Assembly (NCBI GenBank): GCA_023412845.1
Contig: JAEZRH010000087.1
Span: forward strand, 1 to 35,991
Direction: 5' to 3'
Source: Bacillota bacterium
GTDB taxonomy: Bacteria > Bacillota > Clostridia > Oscillospirales > Acutalibacteraceae
DNA: 35,991 bases
The notes beneath the pieces were generated by a model. The model made no database searches. It was given only the letters and a program-made list of their open reading frames with translations, and was not told the DNA's origin. Positions within the stretch are counted from its first letter, which is position 1. Every line of letters starts with the position of its first letter. The position numbers and the translations under genes were made by a program. Below are positions 1 through 8,158 of this stretch, in pieces.

Positions 1-553
1 CGTAATAGTCCCGCAGCCTGTCTTCCCCCCACGCAACAAAACCCTCCACGCGGGCAACGTCGGGCGGAACATCCGCTTTCGCGTCGAGCGTGTCGGGCTT
101 TTGGAAGGAGGCGAGCCGGCTCTCCACCGGGTTGATCATGTAATTCCGGATTTTCTCGAATTCCGCGCCGGTCAGCGCGCCCTTCACTGCCACGAGCTTT
201 GCCGAGACGACCTGCGGGCGCTCTCCCTGCGTGAGCAGCTGCACGCACTGGGCGGCGGAATCCGCCCGCTGATCGTACTGCCCCGGCAGGTATTCCATCG
301 CGAAGGCGCGGTATCCGTCCGGAAGAGGATATTCCTCTTCGTAAACGGCGTCCACGTTCGGCTCTGAAAAAATGGTCCCGCGGGCGGCCGCGAATTCCTC
401 GCGGCTCAGGCCGGAGATATCGTACCGGTTGACGAGCTTCAGACCCTCAATGGAAGAAAGGCCAAGGTTCTCTGCAAGGTCCGTCCGCATCTGACGCGCT
501 TCCACGTCGAACCCCGGCTTTTTCTCTACAAACACCCGGATAACTTCTGACAT
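1..553 (-). CDS. purL: Phosphoribosylformylglycinamidine synthase, N-terminal part (cut by window edge)
   Basis: Purine biosynthesis: this enzyme converts FGAR to FGAM using glutamine and ATP. Only about the first 184 codons lie inside the window and the reading frame stays open to the edge. The translated start, MSEVIRVFVEKKPGFDVEAR, and the following stretch about the ordering of AENLGLSSIEGLKLVNRYDI match the beginning of the long single-chain clostridial PurL (roughly 1,200 residues), which carries the PurS-like and synthetase domains and a C-terminal glutaminase. The ATG at 551-553 is the first start of the frame. The nearest upstream gene on this strand ends at 704, leaving 150 bases with no gene. 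A weak promoter-like stretch is visible there but I do not call it. Family is recognised from memory of the N-terminal sequence; the catalytic parts are outside the window. Confidence 0.85.
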   Translation of the reverse strand, partial: MSEVIRVFVEKKPGFDVEARQMRTDLAENLGLSSIEGLKLVNRYDISGLSREEFAAARGTIFSEPNVDAVYEEEYPLPDGYRAFAMEYLPGQYDQRADSAAQCVQLLTQGERPQVVSAKLVAVKGALTGAEFEKIRNYMINPVESRLASFQKPDTLDAKADVPPDVARVEGFVAWGEDRLRDYY

Positions 554-703
554 GTTTTCCCCCGTTCCGCCGTTCCCGGCTGAATCGAAATCAAGATCCG
601 CCAACGTATCGTTAACCAAAGTTAATAAATATTTTAACACAACGGCAACCTTCAATAAAGGGTGAAACCGACTAATTTTGACAGGTTTTGCAGCCGTTTT
701 GTT

Positions 704-2089
704 TTATTTTATTTTGGCCGCCGCCGTCATCAGCGCGGAGGCGATGCTTCCCGCGGAAGAGATGCTTCCGGTCGGGGAGTTTTCCACCAGGACCGCGAAG
801 GCCAGCGGGGTGCTGTCGTTGGAAGAAAACCCCACCATCCAGCAGGTCGGATTTTTACCTTTGCCGACCTCGGCGGTTCCGGTTTTGGCGCAGACGGCAA
901 GGCCCGGAAACAGGCTGTCGCCGTATTCGTGCGTCACGTTGTAGCGCATGTAATTCTTGAGTCTCGCGTCGGTTTCGGAACTGAGCATGGGGTCGCCCCC
1001 AGAGGCGGAGCCGGTTTTGACCGGCAGGCCGAGCGGCGAGGTGATGCTCTTGATCATGTAAGGCATCACGGGCGTACCGCCGTTCGCGACCGCCCCCATC
1101 GCCACCATCATCTGGAAGGGATTCGCGAGGTCGGTGTACTGTCCCACGCCCGACCAGCCGAGCTCGTTGCTTTGCGAGCCTTTTACGTTGTATACGCTTT
1201 TGGCCGCCGGGATCCCGTCGAGACTGAAGCTGCGGCTGAAGCCCAGCTGATTGGCCATGGATGTCATTTTGTCGGCGCCGACCTCGATGGCGATCTGCGC
1301 GAACGCCACGTTCGAGGATTTTGCAAGGGCGTTTTTAAAGCTGAGCGTGCCGTAGGCGCGGATGTCCGTGATCTTGTTCCCGTTGATGGTGACGCTTCCG
1401 TTGCAGTTCCAGGTGCGGCTGTCGAGGTTTGAAATGTTTTCGATCGCCGCCGCCGCCGTCACCACCTTGAACGTGGAACCGGGCGTAAACGTAGAGGAGA
1501 GGACCTTGTTGAGATAGACCCCGCTGTATTTTCCGGTTTGGTCGGTGTTAAGGTCCTTCGGCGGATTCATGGGATCGTAATCGGGCGTGCTGACCATGCA
1601 GAGCAGCTCGCCGGTTTTGTAGTTGTAAACGGCCGCCGCCCCGTCGCGGTCGCCCAGCTTTTCCCGGGCCAGGCGGCACAGGCCGCTGTCGAGCGTCAGG
1701 CGGATGTCGCAGCCGTTCGTTTTGCCCGTCGGCGAGGTCAGCCCGGTGATAAAATTATAGCCGGAGAGCTCGGAGCGGAAATTGTACTGCACGCCTGTGG
1801 AGATATAGCCGCTGGTGTCGCCGACGGTATGCAGCATCGCGCGCCGCGTCAGTTCGTCGCCGCCGTAGACGCGGCTGCCGTTTTTGCTTTCTGCAAGCAC
1901 GGTGCCGTCGCGGTCCAGGATGCGGCCCTCGCCGGTCGAAAGGCTCTCGCCCGTGATATGTTTGTTGAACGGCTGCAGCGCCCAGTTGCCGCCCTGCGTC
2001 ACAAGGCCGTACAGAAAGATCCCGAGTCCCACCAGAAAACCGAGCCCGAGAATATACAGGATCAGGGAACGCGTTCCGGTCGTCTTCAT
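704..2089 (-). CDS. Class B penicillin-binding protein (PbpA-like transpeptidase)
   Basis: Peptidoglycan D,D-transpeptidase of 461 residues acting outside the membrane. A single N-terminal membrane anchor spans about residues 8-30. The three penicillin-binding motifs are present: STFK at 205-208 with the acylated serine, SSN at 258-260 and KTG at 402-404. The N-terminal dimerisation region is short, as in PbpA of the actinobacterial rodA-pbpA pair and in small clostridial homologues, rather than the longer PBP2 or FtsI. The frame is open much further upstream, but the ATG at 2087-2089 overlaps the stop of the SEDS gene by four bases (ATGA), which fixes the start and implies translational coupling. 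SEDS polymerases act with class B PBPs, so this is the inferred transpeptidase partner of the gene before it. No convincing terminator follows. Confidence 0.92.
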   Translation of the reverse strand: MKTTGTRSLILYILGLGFLVGLGIFLYGLVTQGGNWALQPFNKHITGESLSTGEGRILDRDGTVLAESKNGSRVYGGDELTRRAMLHTVGDTSGYISTGVQYNFRSELSGYNFITGLTSPTGKTNGCDIRLTLDSGLCRLAREKLGDRDGAAAVYNYKTGELLCMVSTPDYDPMNPPKDLNTDQTGKYSGVYLNKVLSSTFTPGSTFKVVTAAAAIENISNLDSRTWNCNGSVTINGNKITDIRAYGTLSFKNALAKSSNVAFAQIAIEVGADKMTSMANQLGFSRSFSLDGIPAAKSVYNVKGSQSNELGWSGVGQYTDLANPFQMMVAMGAVANGGTPVMPYMIKSITSPLGLPVKTGSASGGDPMLSSETDARLKNYMRYNVTHEYGDSLFPGLAVCAKTGTAEVGKGKNPTCWMVGFSSNDSTPLAFAVLVENSPTGSISSAGSIASALMTAAAKIK

Positions 2090-3759
2090 CTTTTCCTGCG
2101 CCTCCTGGCCGCATAGGTGCGCTCGTCGCTGGCCTTGATCAGCGCCAGCATCCCCCAGACGGAGACCATACTGGATCCGCCCACGCTGATAAACGGCAGC
2201 GTCACGCCCGTCAGCGGCAGCACGTCCGTCACGCCGAACACATGCAGGCAGGTCTGAAACAGCAGCGTGCCCGCCGCCGTGCAGGCCGAAATGGAATACA
2301 GCGTGGAGCGGCTGCGCGTTGCATCCGAACGGGAATAGAGGGTCAGGGCGAAAAGAATGAACAGGATCGTGACGGCGAGGACGAGCCCCTGCTCCTCGCA
2401 CAGCAGGCCGAATGCGAGGTCGCTTGTCCCGGCGAACACGGTTTTGAGGCTGCCCCTGCCGATGCCGACGCCGAACAGCCCGCCGGAGGCGGCGTAGCTC
2501 AGCACGCGCACCTGCTGATACCCGCCGGAATCGTTCACATGCTGCCACACGTGGCCCCACGACGCAAAGCGCTCCGCCACGTATGGCTTGAATTTCAGGA
2601 TCAGGAACGCGCCCAGCACGGCGGCCGAGCAGCTCAGCGAAATGGTGCGCAGGCTGCCCGAACGCATGAACGAGATGATTAGGAACATCACAAAGAAAAC
2701 GCACGCCGTGCCGAAATCCTTCATCAGGAACAGCGCGCCCATGCAGACTGCGGAAAACGCGATGAATCCGGTCAGGTTTTTGTAGGTCTGCAGCCTATCC
2801 AGCGTCGAGGTGCCGACAAGGATGAACGCGATCTTGATCAGTTCGGAGGGCTGTATGCTCACCGACCCCAGATCGATCCAGTTGCGCGCGCCGTTGCGCT
2901 CTTTTGCGAGCAGAAGGTTCGCGGCAAACAGTAGCATTGCGAGCACGCCCACGGCGATGCGCCACTTCATGGCGCGGTCGAGGTCGCCCAAAAACCAGAT
3001 CAGGAACAGGAACAGTGCGATCCCGGCGATCATGGCCGCGATCTGCATATAGGTCGTTTTCACATCGGCCCCGGCGATCTGCATCACGCCGATCCCGCTC
3101 AGCAGGAAACCGAGCGTTTCCAGCTCAAAGCTCACATGGCCGAGAATCTTCATCGAGATGAAATAGAAGATCCACTCCGTGAAAAAAAGCAGGCCGAACG
3201 GGATGAGGGGCAGAATATCCAATTTCCCCGCGGCAAAGCAGACCTGCACGCTCAGCAGAAGCTGCAGAAAAGAAACCGTCCACAAAAGGCCGGAGGGCGA
3301 AGCGGAATGGCCGCGCGGCGGCTTTGCCGGCGGCAGGCCGCTTACGTCGGCAGTGCGCTTGAGCATCAGCGCGGTCGATCCCATGGCGATCACGTCGCCG
3401 GGTAGCACGGGCGTTTTCTGCCCGGCCTTCCGGGCGTTTACGAACGTCCCGGCCTTCGAATTCGTATCGGAAATCAGCCAGCCGCTTTCCCTGCGCATCA
3501 GCACGGCGTGGGCCCGGCTTGCCGTCTGGTCGCGCAGCACGATGTCGCAGCTGCGGCTGCGGCCGATGGAATTTTCCCAGTAAAGCACGGGGATCACTTC
3601 GTGCGTGGACATATCCTCCAGAACCATCACGGGTTCTTCCCGGCGTTTACCGCGCCTCAGGGAAGAAAAAGAGCGCACCGCCACGACGATGCCGATGAGC
3701 GGCACCGCGGCGCGGATCGCGAACAGAAGAATGGAAAGCAGGTCTTGCGGAATATTCAA
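2086..3759 (-). CDS. FHA domain fused to FtsW/RodA/SpoVE-type SEDS glycosyltransferase
   Basis: A 557-residue membrane protein. Residues 10-30 form a first membrane helix. Residues about 45-135 form a forkhead-associated domain with GRS at 66-68, SRAH at 81-84 and N100 of DTNSKAGTFVN, the positions that bind phosphothreonine. From about residue 155 on there is a complete SEDS polymerase with about ten membrane helices, the conserved GARNWIDLG..IQPSE segment, the KDFGTA segment with the likely catalytic aspartate, and the TGVTLPFISVGGSS loop. SEDS proteins polymerise lipid II into glycan strands. The start is TTG at 3757-3759, eight bases after GGAGG. It is the first gene of a two-gene operon with the PBP. 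The FHA domain suggests control by a Ser/Thr kinase, as proposed for the separate FhaA/FhaB proteins near rodA-pbpA in actinobacteria; that link is inference. FtsW, RodA and SpoVE cannot be told apart here. Confidence 0.92.
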   Translation of the reverse strand: MNIPQDLLSILLFAIRAAVPLIGIVVAVRSFSSLRRGKRREEPVMVLEDMSTHEVIPVLYWENSIGRSRSCDIVLRDQTASRAHAVLMRRESGWLISDTNSKAGTFVNARKAGQKTPVLPGDVIAMGSTALMLKRTADVSGLPPAKPPRGHSASPSGLLWTVSFLQLLLSVQVCFAAGKLDILPLIPFGLLFFTEWIFYFISMKILGHVSFELETLGFLLSGIGVMQIAGADVKTTYMQIAAMIAGIALFLFLIWFLGDLDRAMKWRIAVGVLAMLLFAANLLLAKERNGARNWIDLGSVSIQPSELIKIAFILVGTSTLDRLQTYKNLTGFIAFSAVCMGALFLMKDFGTACVFFVMFLIISFMRSGSLRTISLSCSAAVLGAFLILKFKPYVAERFASWGHVWQHVNDSGGYQQVRVLSYAASGGLFGVGIGRGSLKTVFAGTSDLAFGLLCEEQGLVLAVTILFILFALTLYSRSDATRSRSTLYSISACTAAGTLLFQTCLHVFGVTDVLPLTGVTLPFISVGGSSMVSVWGMLALIKASDERTYAARRRRKR

Positions 3760-3791
3760 ACAGGGCGCCTCCTTCCTGCTATCTGTGTCCC

Positions 3792-3820
3792 ATTATACAA
3801 AGAAAGGCCGCCAAAGTAAA
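3792..3820 (-). promoter_or_regulatory. Sigma-A-type promoter of the FHA-SEDS/PBP operon
   Basis: Read on the minus strand: TTTACT at 3820-3815, a 17-base spacer, and a perfect TATAAT at 3797-3792. Transcription would begin near 3785, about 25 bases before the TTG start. No other good promoter is seen upstream of this operon. Confidence 0.7.
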
Positions 3821-3883
3821 CCGGACGCGCGCTTTTTCCCCGGCCACATCATTTAGTATGCGCGTTTTCTTCGCAGAACAGGC

Positions 3884-3913
3884 AAAATAAAAAAGCAGGC
3901 TCAGCCTGCTTTT
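3884..3913 (-). terminator. Intrinsic terminator after the GlmU-like gene
   Basis: Perfect 10-bp inverted repeat AAAAGCAGGC / GCCTGCTTTT (3891-3900 and 3904-3913) with a 3-base loop. On the minus strand it is followed by a U-rich run (TTATTTT). It lies 87 bases beyond the stop of the gene ending at 4000 and just ahead of the next promoter. Confidence 0.8.
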
Positions 3914-3999
3914 ACTGCCCGCCGGGTAGCGGAAGAAAAAATAATTGTCCTCTATCCCCATACCAAAGGTCAGGACGAAACGGGTCGCACCCGCGCCGC

Positions 4000-4668
4000 T
4001 CAGCGCTTTTCGGCGATTTCGCCCAAGCGCTTGTAGATGCTGCCGGCAGGGATGAAGCCGCGCACCATGGAAAGCGGGTACACGTTCGTATTCCGCCCGA
4101 TGACGCTGCCGGGGTTCAGCACCGAGTTGCAGCCGACCTCGACATGGTCGCCCAGAACGGCGCCCATCTTTTTGAGACCCGTCGCGATCTTTTCCGAACC
4201 GGTGTTCACGGTCACGAGGGTTTTGTCGGATTTCACGTTGGAGGTGATGGACCCTGCGCCCATATGCGACTTGAAGCCGAGGATGGAGTCGCCAACGTAA
4301 TTGTAATGCGGCACCTGAACATTGTCGAACAGGATGACGTTTTTCAGTTCCGTCGAGTTGCCGACAACGCAGCCCGCGCCGACCAGCGCGTTGCTGCGCA
4401 CGAAAGCGCACTGCCGAACCTCGGTTTCCGGTCCGATAATGCACGGGCCGTGCAGGTAGGCGGAATCGAAAACATGGGCCGACTTCGCGACCCAGACGTT
4501 TTCTCCGCGCTTTTCATATTCCTCTTCGGGAAGGGTTGCCCCCAGACGCAGGATAAAATCCCCGATGTCGGGCAATGCCTCCCACGGGTAGCACAGCGGC
4601 TCCAGCAGAGGGCGTGCCAGCGTATGCGTCAGGTCAAACAGATTTTTTACCGTTGCAGGTTCAAACAT
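4000..4668 (-). CDS. Left-handed beta-helix nucleotidyl/acyltransferase-like protein (GlmU C-terminal type)
   Basis: A 222-residue protein made largely of hexapeptide repeats, for example the IIGPETEVRQCAFVRSNALV region (about 76-95) and the VLGDHVEVGCNSVLNPGSVIGRN region near 170-195. These build a left-handed parallel beta-helix. The first 60 or so residues are helical and not part of the helix. It resembles the stand-alone clostridial proteins annotated as UDP-N-acetylglucosamine pyrophosphorylase-related, which carry the LbH fold without the N-terminal Rossmann nucleotidyltransferase domain of GlmU. Substrate is unknown; acetyl or nucleotidyl transfer to a sugar for envelope synthesis is a family-level guess. 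A Shine-Dalgarno AAAGGAGA lies 12 bases before the ATG. It is 52 bases after the dockerin-like gene on the same strand and may be co-transcribed with it. Confidence 0.75.
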   Translation of the reverse strand: MFEPATVKNLFDLTHTLARPLLEPLCYPWEALPDIGDFILRLGATLPEEEYEKRGENVWVAKSAHVFDSAYLHGPCIIGPETEVRQCAFVRSNALVGAGCVVGNSTELKNVILFDNVQVPHYNYVGDSILGFKSHMGAGSITSNVKSDKTLVTVNTGSEKIATGLKKMGAVLGDHVEVGCNSVLNPGSVIGRNTNVYPLSMVRGFIPAGSIYKRLGEIAEKR

Positions 4669-4720
4669 GATGGCAGGAAATCTCCTTTATTCTGCTTTAT
4701 GATTTTGGCTTCTGCATGAT

Positions 4721-5548
4721 TCAGTCGAACTCTGCCGCGGCTTTTTTCAGCAGCAGAAGATCGCTTGGGTCGACGGCGCCGTCGCGGTTCATGTCGGCGG
4801 CGTCCAGCAGTTCGCCGGTCAGCTCGCTGCGGCGGATCAGGTGCGAGTAAAGGAGGTCGCACGCTTCGTCCGTCGGAACGCCGCACCGCGTCAGGTCGCC
4901 GGGAACGACGGTTTTTGTCGCGGAGATCACGTTCCCGTCTTCGCCCAGAACGCTCAGCGCGTCGCCGGTGCAGATATTTCCGCTCCCCCGTATCCTGCCG
5001 GCGTGGGACTTGACTTTCAGCCGGCAGCCCTGTGCGCCGCCGGCGTCAAGCTCATCCTGCAGCGCCTCCACCGTTGTGCCGGGAGAAAAAATGGTATATC
5101 CGTTGCCCTCCGGCTGCCCGAGCGATACGGAGGGAGGGTCTTGCTGGGAGGAGCCGGAGCTCTGTGAGGAGGAAGAGCCGGAACCGGCTTCCACCTGCGC
5201 GATCACGCAGGAAAGCACCCGTCCGCTTCCGTCGAGGACCTCGACCGTGTCCCCGGTTTCGATCAGGCCGCTGGCCCGGATGCTTCCGTCCGGCTTCAGT
5301 ACCCTGAGCACCTCGTCCGGGCCCTGGGGCGCGAGCTGCTGCGTGAGGGTTTCCACCGTCGTCCCGGCGGGAAAACTGTAAGAGGGCGGGACTTGGCCCG
5401 GCGACACTCCGCCGCCGGAGTCCTCCACCGTGCCGGCTCCGGCGGCAGTTTTGCTCTCAGCTCCACGGGAGACCGCCGGCATGACAAGGAGAAATAAAAA
5501 AAGCAGGAGAAATACCGCCGCGTACTGCTTGACAGTTTCCGACATCAT
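4721..5548 (-). CDS. Secreted protein with two tandem modules and a C-terminal dockerin-like region
   Basis: A 275-residue protein. Residues 8-30 form a signal peptide or membrane anchor ending near AVSRGAES. Two related modules of about 70 residues follow, each opening with GTTVE(T/A)L and containing a G(S/R)IR(A/G)SG..(E/C)TGD.(V/L).VL pattern, near residues 62-120 and 157-215. They are separated by a Ser/Gln/Pro-rich linker. The C-terminus reads like a type I dockerin: a second loop DMNRDGAVDPSDLLLLKK is a good calcium-binding repeat, while the first (GDLTRCGVPTDEACDLLYSHL) has lost most calcium ligands. The same module-plus-dockerin layout is common in Clostridia outside true cellulosomes. 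Binding partner unknown. Two ATGs open the gene at 5548 and 5545; upstream GGTGG is a weak ribosome site. Confidence 0.75.
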   Translation of the reverse strand: MMSETVKQYAAVFLLLFLFLLVMPAVSRGAESKTAAGAGTVEDSGGGVSPGQVPPSYSFPAGTTVETLTQQLAPQGPDEVLRVLKPDGSIRASGLIETGDTVEVLDGSGRVLSCVIAQVEAGSGSSSSQSSGSSQQDPPSVSLGQPEGNGYTIFSPGTTVEALQDELDAGGAQGCRLKVKSHAGRIRGSGNICTGDALSVLGEDGNVISATKTVVPGDLTRCGVPTDEACDLLYSHLIRRSELTGELLDAADMNRDGAVDPSDLLLLKKAAAEFD

Positions 5549-5572
5549 CCGACACCACCGTTTGCCTGTATC

Positions 5573-5601
5573 GTATCAGATTTTGCGGAAAAGGAATTCA
5601 A
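5573..5601 (-). promoter_or_regulatory. Promoter of the dockerin-like gene
   Basis: Minus strand: TTGAAT at 5601-5596, a 17-base spacer, then TGATAC at 5578-5573. The predicted start of transcription is near 5566, giving a leader under 20 bases before the first ATG. Confidence 0.5.
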
Positions 5602-5631
5602 TACGTGCCGATTTTTCACGCGCCGAAAGGA

Positions 5632-6663
5632 TCAGCCGAGAGGGACGAAGCCGATTTTCTTCATGGCCTTGCGCAGCGTGCGCCCTGCGATGAAAGCGGC
5701 GGCCCCGGCCCCTTCTTTCCAGCACTGCTCGAGATAGTCTTTGTTTTTGATGAAGTCCGCGTACCGTTCCTGAATGGGGCGCAGATGCCCGACCACGGCT
5801 TCGCCGACAGCTGTTTTGAAATCGCCGTAGCCCTTCCCGGCAAACTCCGCCTCGATCTGCTCATAGGTCCTGCCGGTCACGCAGGAGTATATGCCCATAA
5901 GATTGTTGACACCGTCCTTGCCCTCCGCGTAGCGGACGCAGGCTTCGCTGTCGGTCACCGCGCGTTTGAACTTTCGCATGATGTCTTCCGGCTTATCCAG
6001 CACGGCGATGAACGAATTGACATTCTCGTCGGACTTGCTCATTTTTTTCGCCGGGTCCTGCAAAGACATGATCTTTGCGCCCTGCTTGGGAATGTACCCG
6101 TCCGGCACGGTGAACGTCTGGCCGTACAGGCCGTTGAAGCGTTCGGCGATGGTACGCGTCAGTTCGAGGTGCTGCTTCTGGTCGACGCCGACCGGCACAA
6201 GATTTGCCTGATAAAGCAGGATGTCGGCCGCCATCAGAGGGGGATAGGTGAACAGGCCGGCGTTGATGTTGTCCGGATGCTTGGCGGATTTGTCCTTGAA
6301 CTGGGTCATGCGCTGCAGCTCGCCGAACTGGGTGTAGCAGTCGAGCACCCATGCAAGCTGCGCATGGGCCGGCACGTGGCTCTGAATGAAGAACAGGCTC
6401 TTTTTGGTGTCGATGCCGCAGGCGAGCAGCAGGGCATAGGCCTCGAGCGTGCGGCGGCGGAACGCCGCAGGGTCCTGGCGCACCGTGATGGTGTGCAGGT
6501 CGGCGAGCGCGTAGATGCAGTCGTAGTCGTCCTGCAGGCCGATCCAGTTTTTCAGCGCGCCGAGATAGTTGCCGAGCGTAATGGTGCCGCTGGGCTGGAT
6601 CGCGCTGAAGATCACCTGTTTTTTTATCTCTTCCGGTTTTGCTGTGGGTGTTTCGGATTCCAT
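5632..6663 (-). CDS. trpS: Tryptophanyl-tRNA synthetase
   Basis: Class I aminoacyl-tRNA synthetase that charges tRNA-Trp; 343 residues, the usual bacterial length. The HIGH-type signature appears as TITLGNYLGA near residues 27-36 after the SAIQPSG strand, and KKMSKSDENVNS near 203-214 holds the KMSKS loop. The PVGVDQKQHLELTR segment typical of TrpRS lies between them. The ATG at 6663 is preceded by GGAGG at good spacing. It starts 28 bases after the aminotransferase gene on the same strand, so both probably share the promoter near 7960. No T-box leader is visible in the short gap. Confidence 0.96.
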   Translation of the reverse strand: MESETPTAKPEEIKKQVIFSAIQPSGTITLGNYLGALKNWIGLQDDYDCIYALADLHTITVRQDPAAFRRRTLEAYALLLACGIDTKKSLFFIQSHVPAHAQLAWVLDCYTQFGELQRMTQFKDKSAKHPDNINAGLFTYPPLMAADILLYQANLVPVGVDQKQHLELTRTIAERFNGLYGQTFTVPDGYIPKQGAKIMSLQDPAKKMSKSDENVNSFIAVLDKPEDIMRKFKRAVTDSEACVRYAEGKDGVNNLMGIYSCVTGRTYEQIEAEFAGKGYGDFKTAVGEAVVGHLRPIQERYADFIKNKDYLEQCWKEGAGAAAFIAGRTLRKAMKKIGFVPLG

Positions 6664-6690
6664 GGTTTTGCCTCCAAATCAGTTTTGCGG

Positions 6691-7881
6691 TCAGTGGATG
6701 ACGTCGTTCGCGAGAGAGCCGAGAATCTGGATGCCGCGGACGAGGTTTTCATCCGTCGGGGTTGTGTAATTGATGCGGAAGGATGAGCACGGCTGGGTTT
6801 CGTCCGTCAGGAACGCGTTGCCCGGCACCACGCAGACCTTGCGCAGCACGGCCTGTTTGCAGAAATCGACCATGTCGATCCCGTCGGGAAGCGTACACCA
6901 GAAAAACAGCCCGCCCTGAATGGGCAGATAGGTGACTTTGGGCGAGAGGTAGCGGTCGAGGGCGTCCGTGGCTACCTTCGATTTTGCCCGGTACACGCCG
7001 CGGATATGTTCCAGATGGGCGTCAAAACCGCCGTGCGCCAAGAATTCGTAGCAGACCAGCTGGCTCCAGATATTGGTGTGGACATCCTCGCCCTGCTTGC
7101 AGACGACCATTTTCTGGATGATCGGCTGCGGGGCGACGGCATAGCCCACGCGGATTCCCGGGGCGATCACCTTGGAGAAGGTGCCTGCGTAGACGACGAT
7201 GCCGTCTTCGTCGAACGACTTCACGGCCTCCACATGCTCGCCCGCAAAACGGGTGTCGCCGTAGGGGTTGTCTTCAAGAATCAGCGCACCGTGTTTTTTG
7301 GCCAGCTCGTACAGCCTGCGCCGCTTTGAAAGGCTCATCGTGATGCCGGTGGGATTCTGAAAATTCGGGATGGTATAGATGAATTTTACGTTTTTTTCCT
7401 CTTTGAGCGCCTGCTCCAGGCCCTCCATGCTCATGCCGTCCGGTTCCATCGGCACGCCTCGCAGATGCGCGCGGTATGAGCGGAACGTGTTGAGCGATCC
7501 CAGAAAGCTGGGCGCCTCACAGATCACGGTGTCGCCCTCGTTCAGCAGCGATTTCGCCAGAAGGTCCATCACCTGCTGCGCGCCGCTCGTGATGATGATG
7601 TCGTCCGTGGCGCCGCCGACGCGGTGCTTTTCCTTCAGATAGCCGGAAACGTACCTGCGCAGGGGCTCGTAGCCCTCGGTAATGTTATATTGCAGCGCCT
7701 CGATCGGGCGTTCCTCCAAAATTCCGGCGGAGATTTTCCGAATCTGCTCGACCGGGAAAGCTTCCGGGGCGGGATTGCCGGCGGAAAGGGAAATGACGGA
7801 GGGGTCCGCCGCGTATTTGAAGATTTCGCGGATGGCGGAGGGCTTCAGGTTCAGAACACGGTCGGAGAAAGCGTAATTCAT
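6691..7881 (-). CDS. PLP-dependent class I/II aminotransferase (LysN/MocR-aminotransferase type)
   Basis: A fold-type I pyridoxal-phosphate enzyme of 396 residues in the cytoplasm. Visible marks are SAGNPAPEAFP near residue 34, the ITSGAQQVMDLL cofactor-binding segment near 97-108, the NFQNPTGITMS motif near 174-184, LEDNPYGD with the ring-binding aspartate, and AGTFSKVIAPGIRVGY near 232-247 with the Schiff-base lysine. The C-terminus has the FRINYTTP arginine that binds the substrate carboxylate. This is the subfamily that includes 2-aminoadipate and broad-range aromatic or branched aminotransferases and lacks the GntR DNA-binding domain of MocR. Exact substrate is not readable from sequence. 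It precedes trpS by 28 bases. Confidence 0.88.
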   Translation of the reverse strand: MNYAFSDRVLNLKPSAIREIFKYAADPSVISLSAGNPAPEAFPVEQIRKISAGILEERPIEALQYNITEGYEPLRRYVSGYLKEKHRVGGATDDIIITSGAQQVMDLLAKSLLNEGDTVICEAPSFLGSLNTFRSYRAHLRGVPMEPDGMSMEGLEQALKEEKNVKFIYTIPNFQNPTGITMSLSKRRRLYELAKKHGALILEDNPYGDTRFAGEHVEAVKSFDEDGIVVYAGTFSKVIAPGIRVGYAVAPQPIIQKMVVCKQGEDVHTNIWSQLVCYEFLAHGGFDAHLEHIRGVYRAKSKVATDALDRYLSPKVTYLPIQGGLFFWCTLPDGIDMVDFCKQAVLRKVCVVPGNAFLTDETQPCSSFRINYTTPTDENLVRGIQILGSLANDVIH

Positions 7882-7951
7882 TGCAATCGTCCCTTCATAA
7901 AATGAATGTGGGGTCCCGGAAAGAAAATTTCTTTGACTGAAAAGGCAGGTA

Positions 7952-7980
7952 AATATAGCTTAAATTTTATTTTACCACAA
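7952..7980 (-). promoter_or_regulatory. Promoter of the aminotransferase-trpS unit
   Basis: Minus strand: TTGTGG at 7980-7975, 17-base spacer, TATATT at 7957-7952. Transcription would start near 7945, leaving a leader of about 60 bases. It sits in the 277-base divergent gap with spoIIE; no gene is seen in that gap. Confidence 0.5.
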
Positions 7981-8062
7981 ACCCCGGCCTCTGGCCAGAA
8001 AAAATAACGATCTTCCGCGCTGCGTCAGATTTCGAGCCAAACCCTGCGGAAAGGGTGTGCGC

Positions 8063-8097
8063 TTGTGACAGGAAATACCATATGGCGGTCCTATAAT
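8063..8097 (+). promoter_or_regulatory. Candidate spoIIE promoter
   Basis: A perfect TATAAT stands at 8092-8097, 62 bases before the spoIIE ATG. At the normal distance there is no good -35 box; the best match, GTGACA at 8065-8070, is 21 bases away. In Bacillus subtilis the Spo0A-activated spoIIE promoter also has over-long spacing, so the same arrangement is possible here. A partial Spo0A-box-like TTCGAGC is at 8031-8037. This reading is tentative. Confidence 0.35.
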
Positions 8098-8158
8098 TAG
8101 CATACATAGGAAAAAATTGGACAAACTGTTAAAAATATCATGGCGGTGATAAAAAATT

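Noticed and set aside
5605..6786. A 393-codon frame antisense to trpS
   Set aside because: Shadow of trpS; no start signal and no domain.
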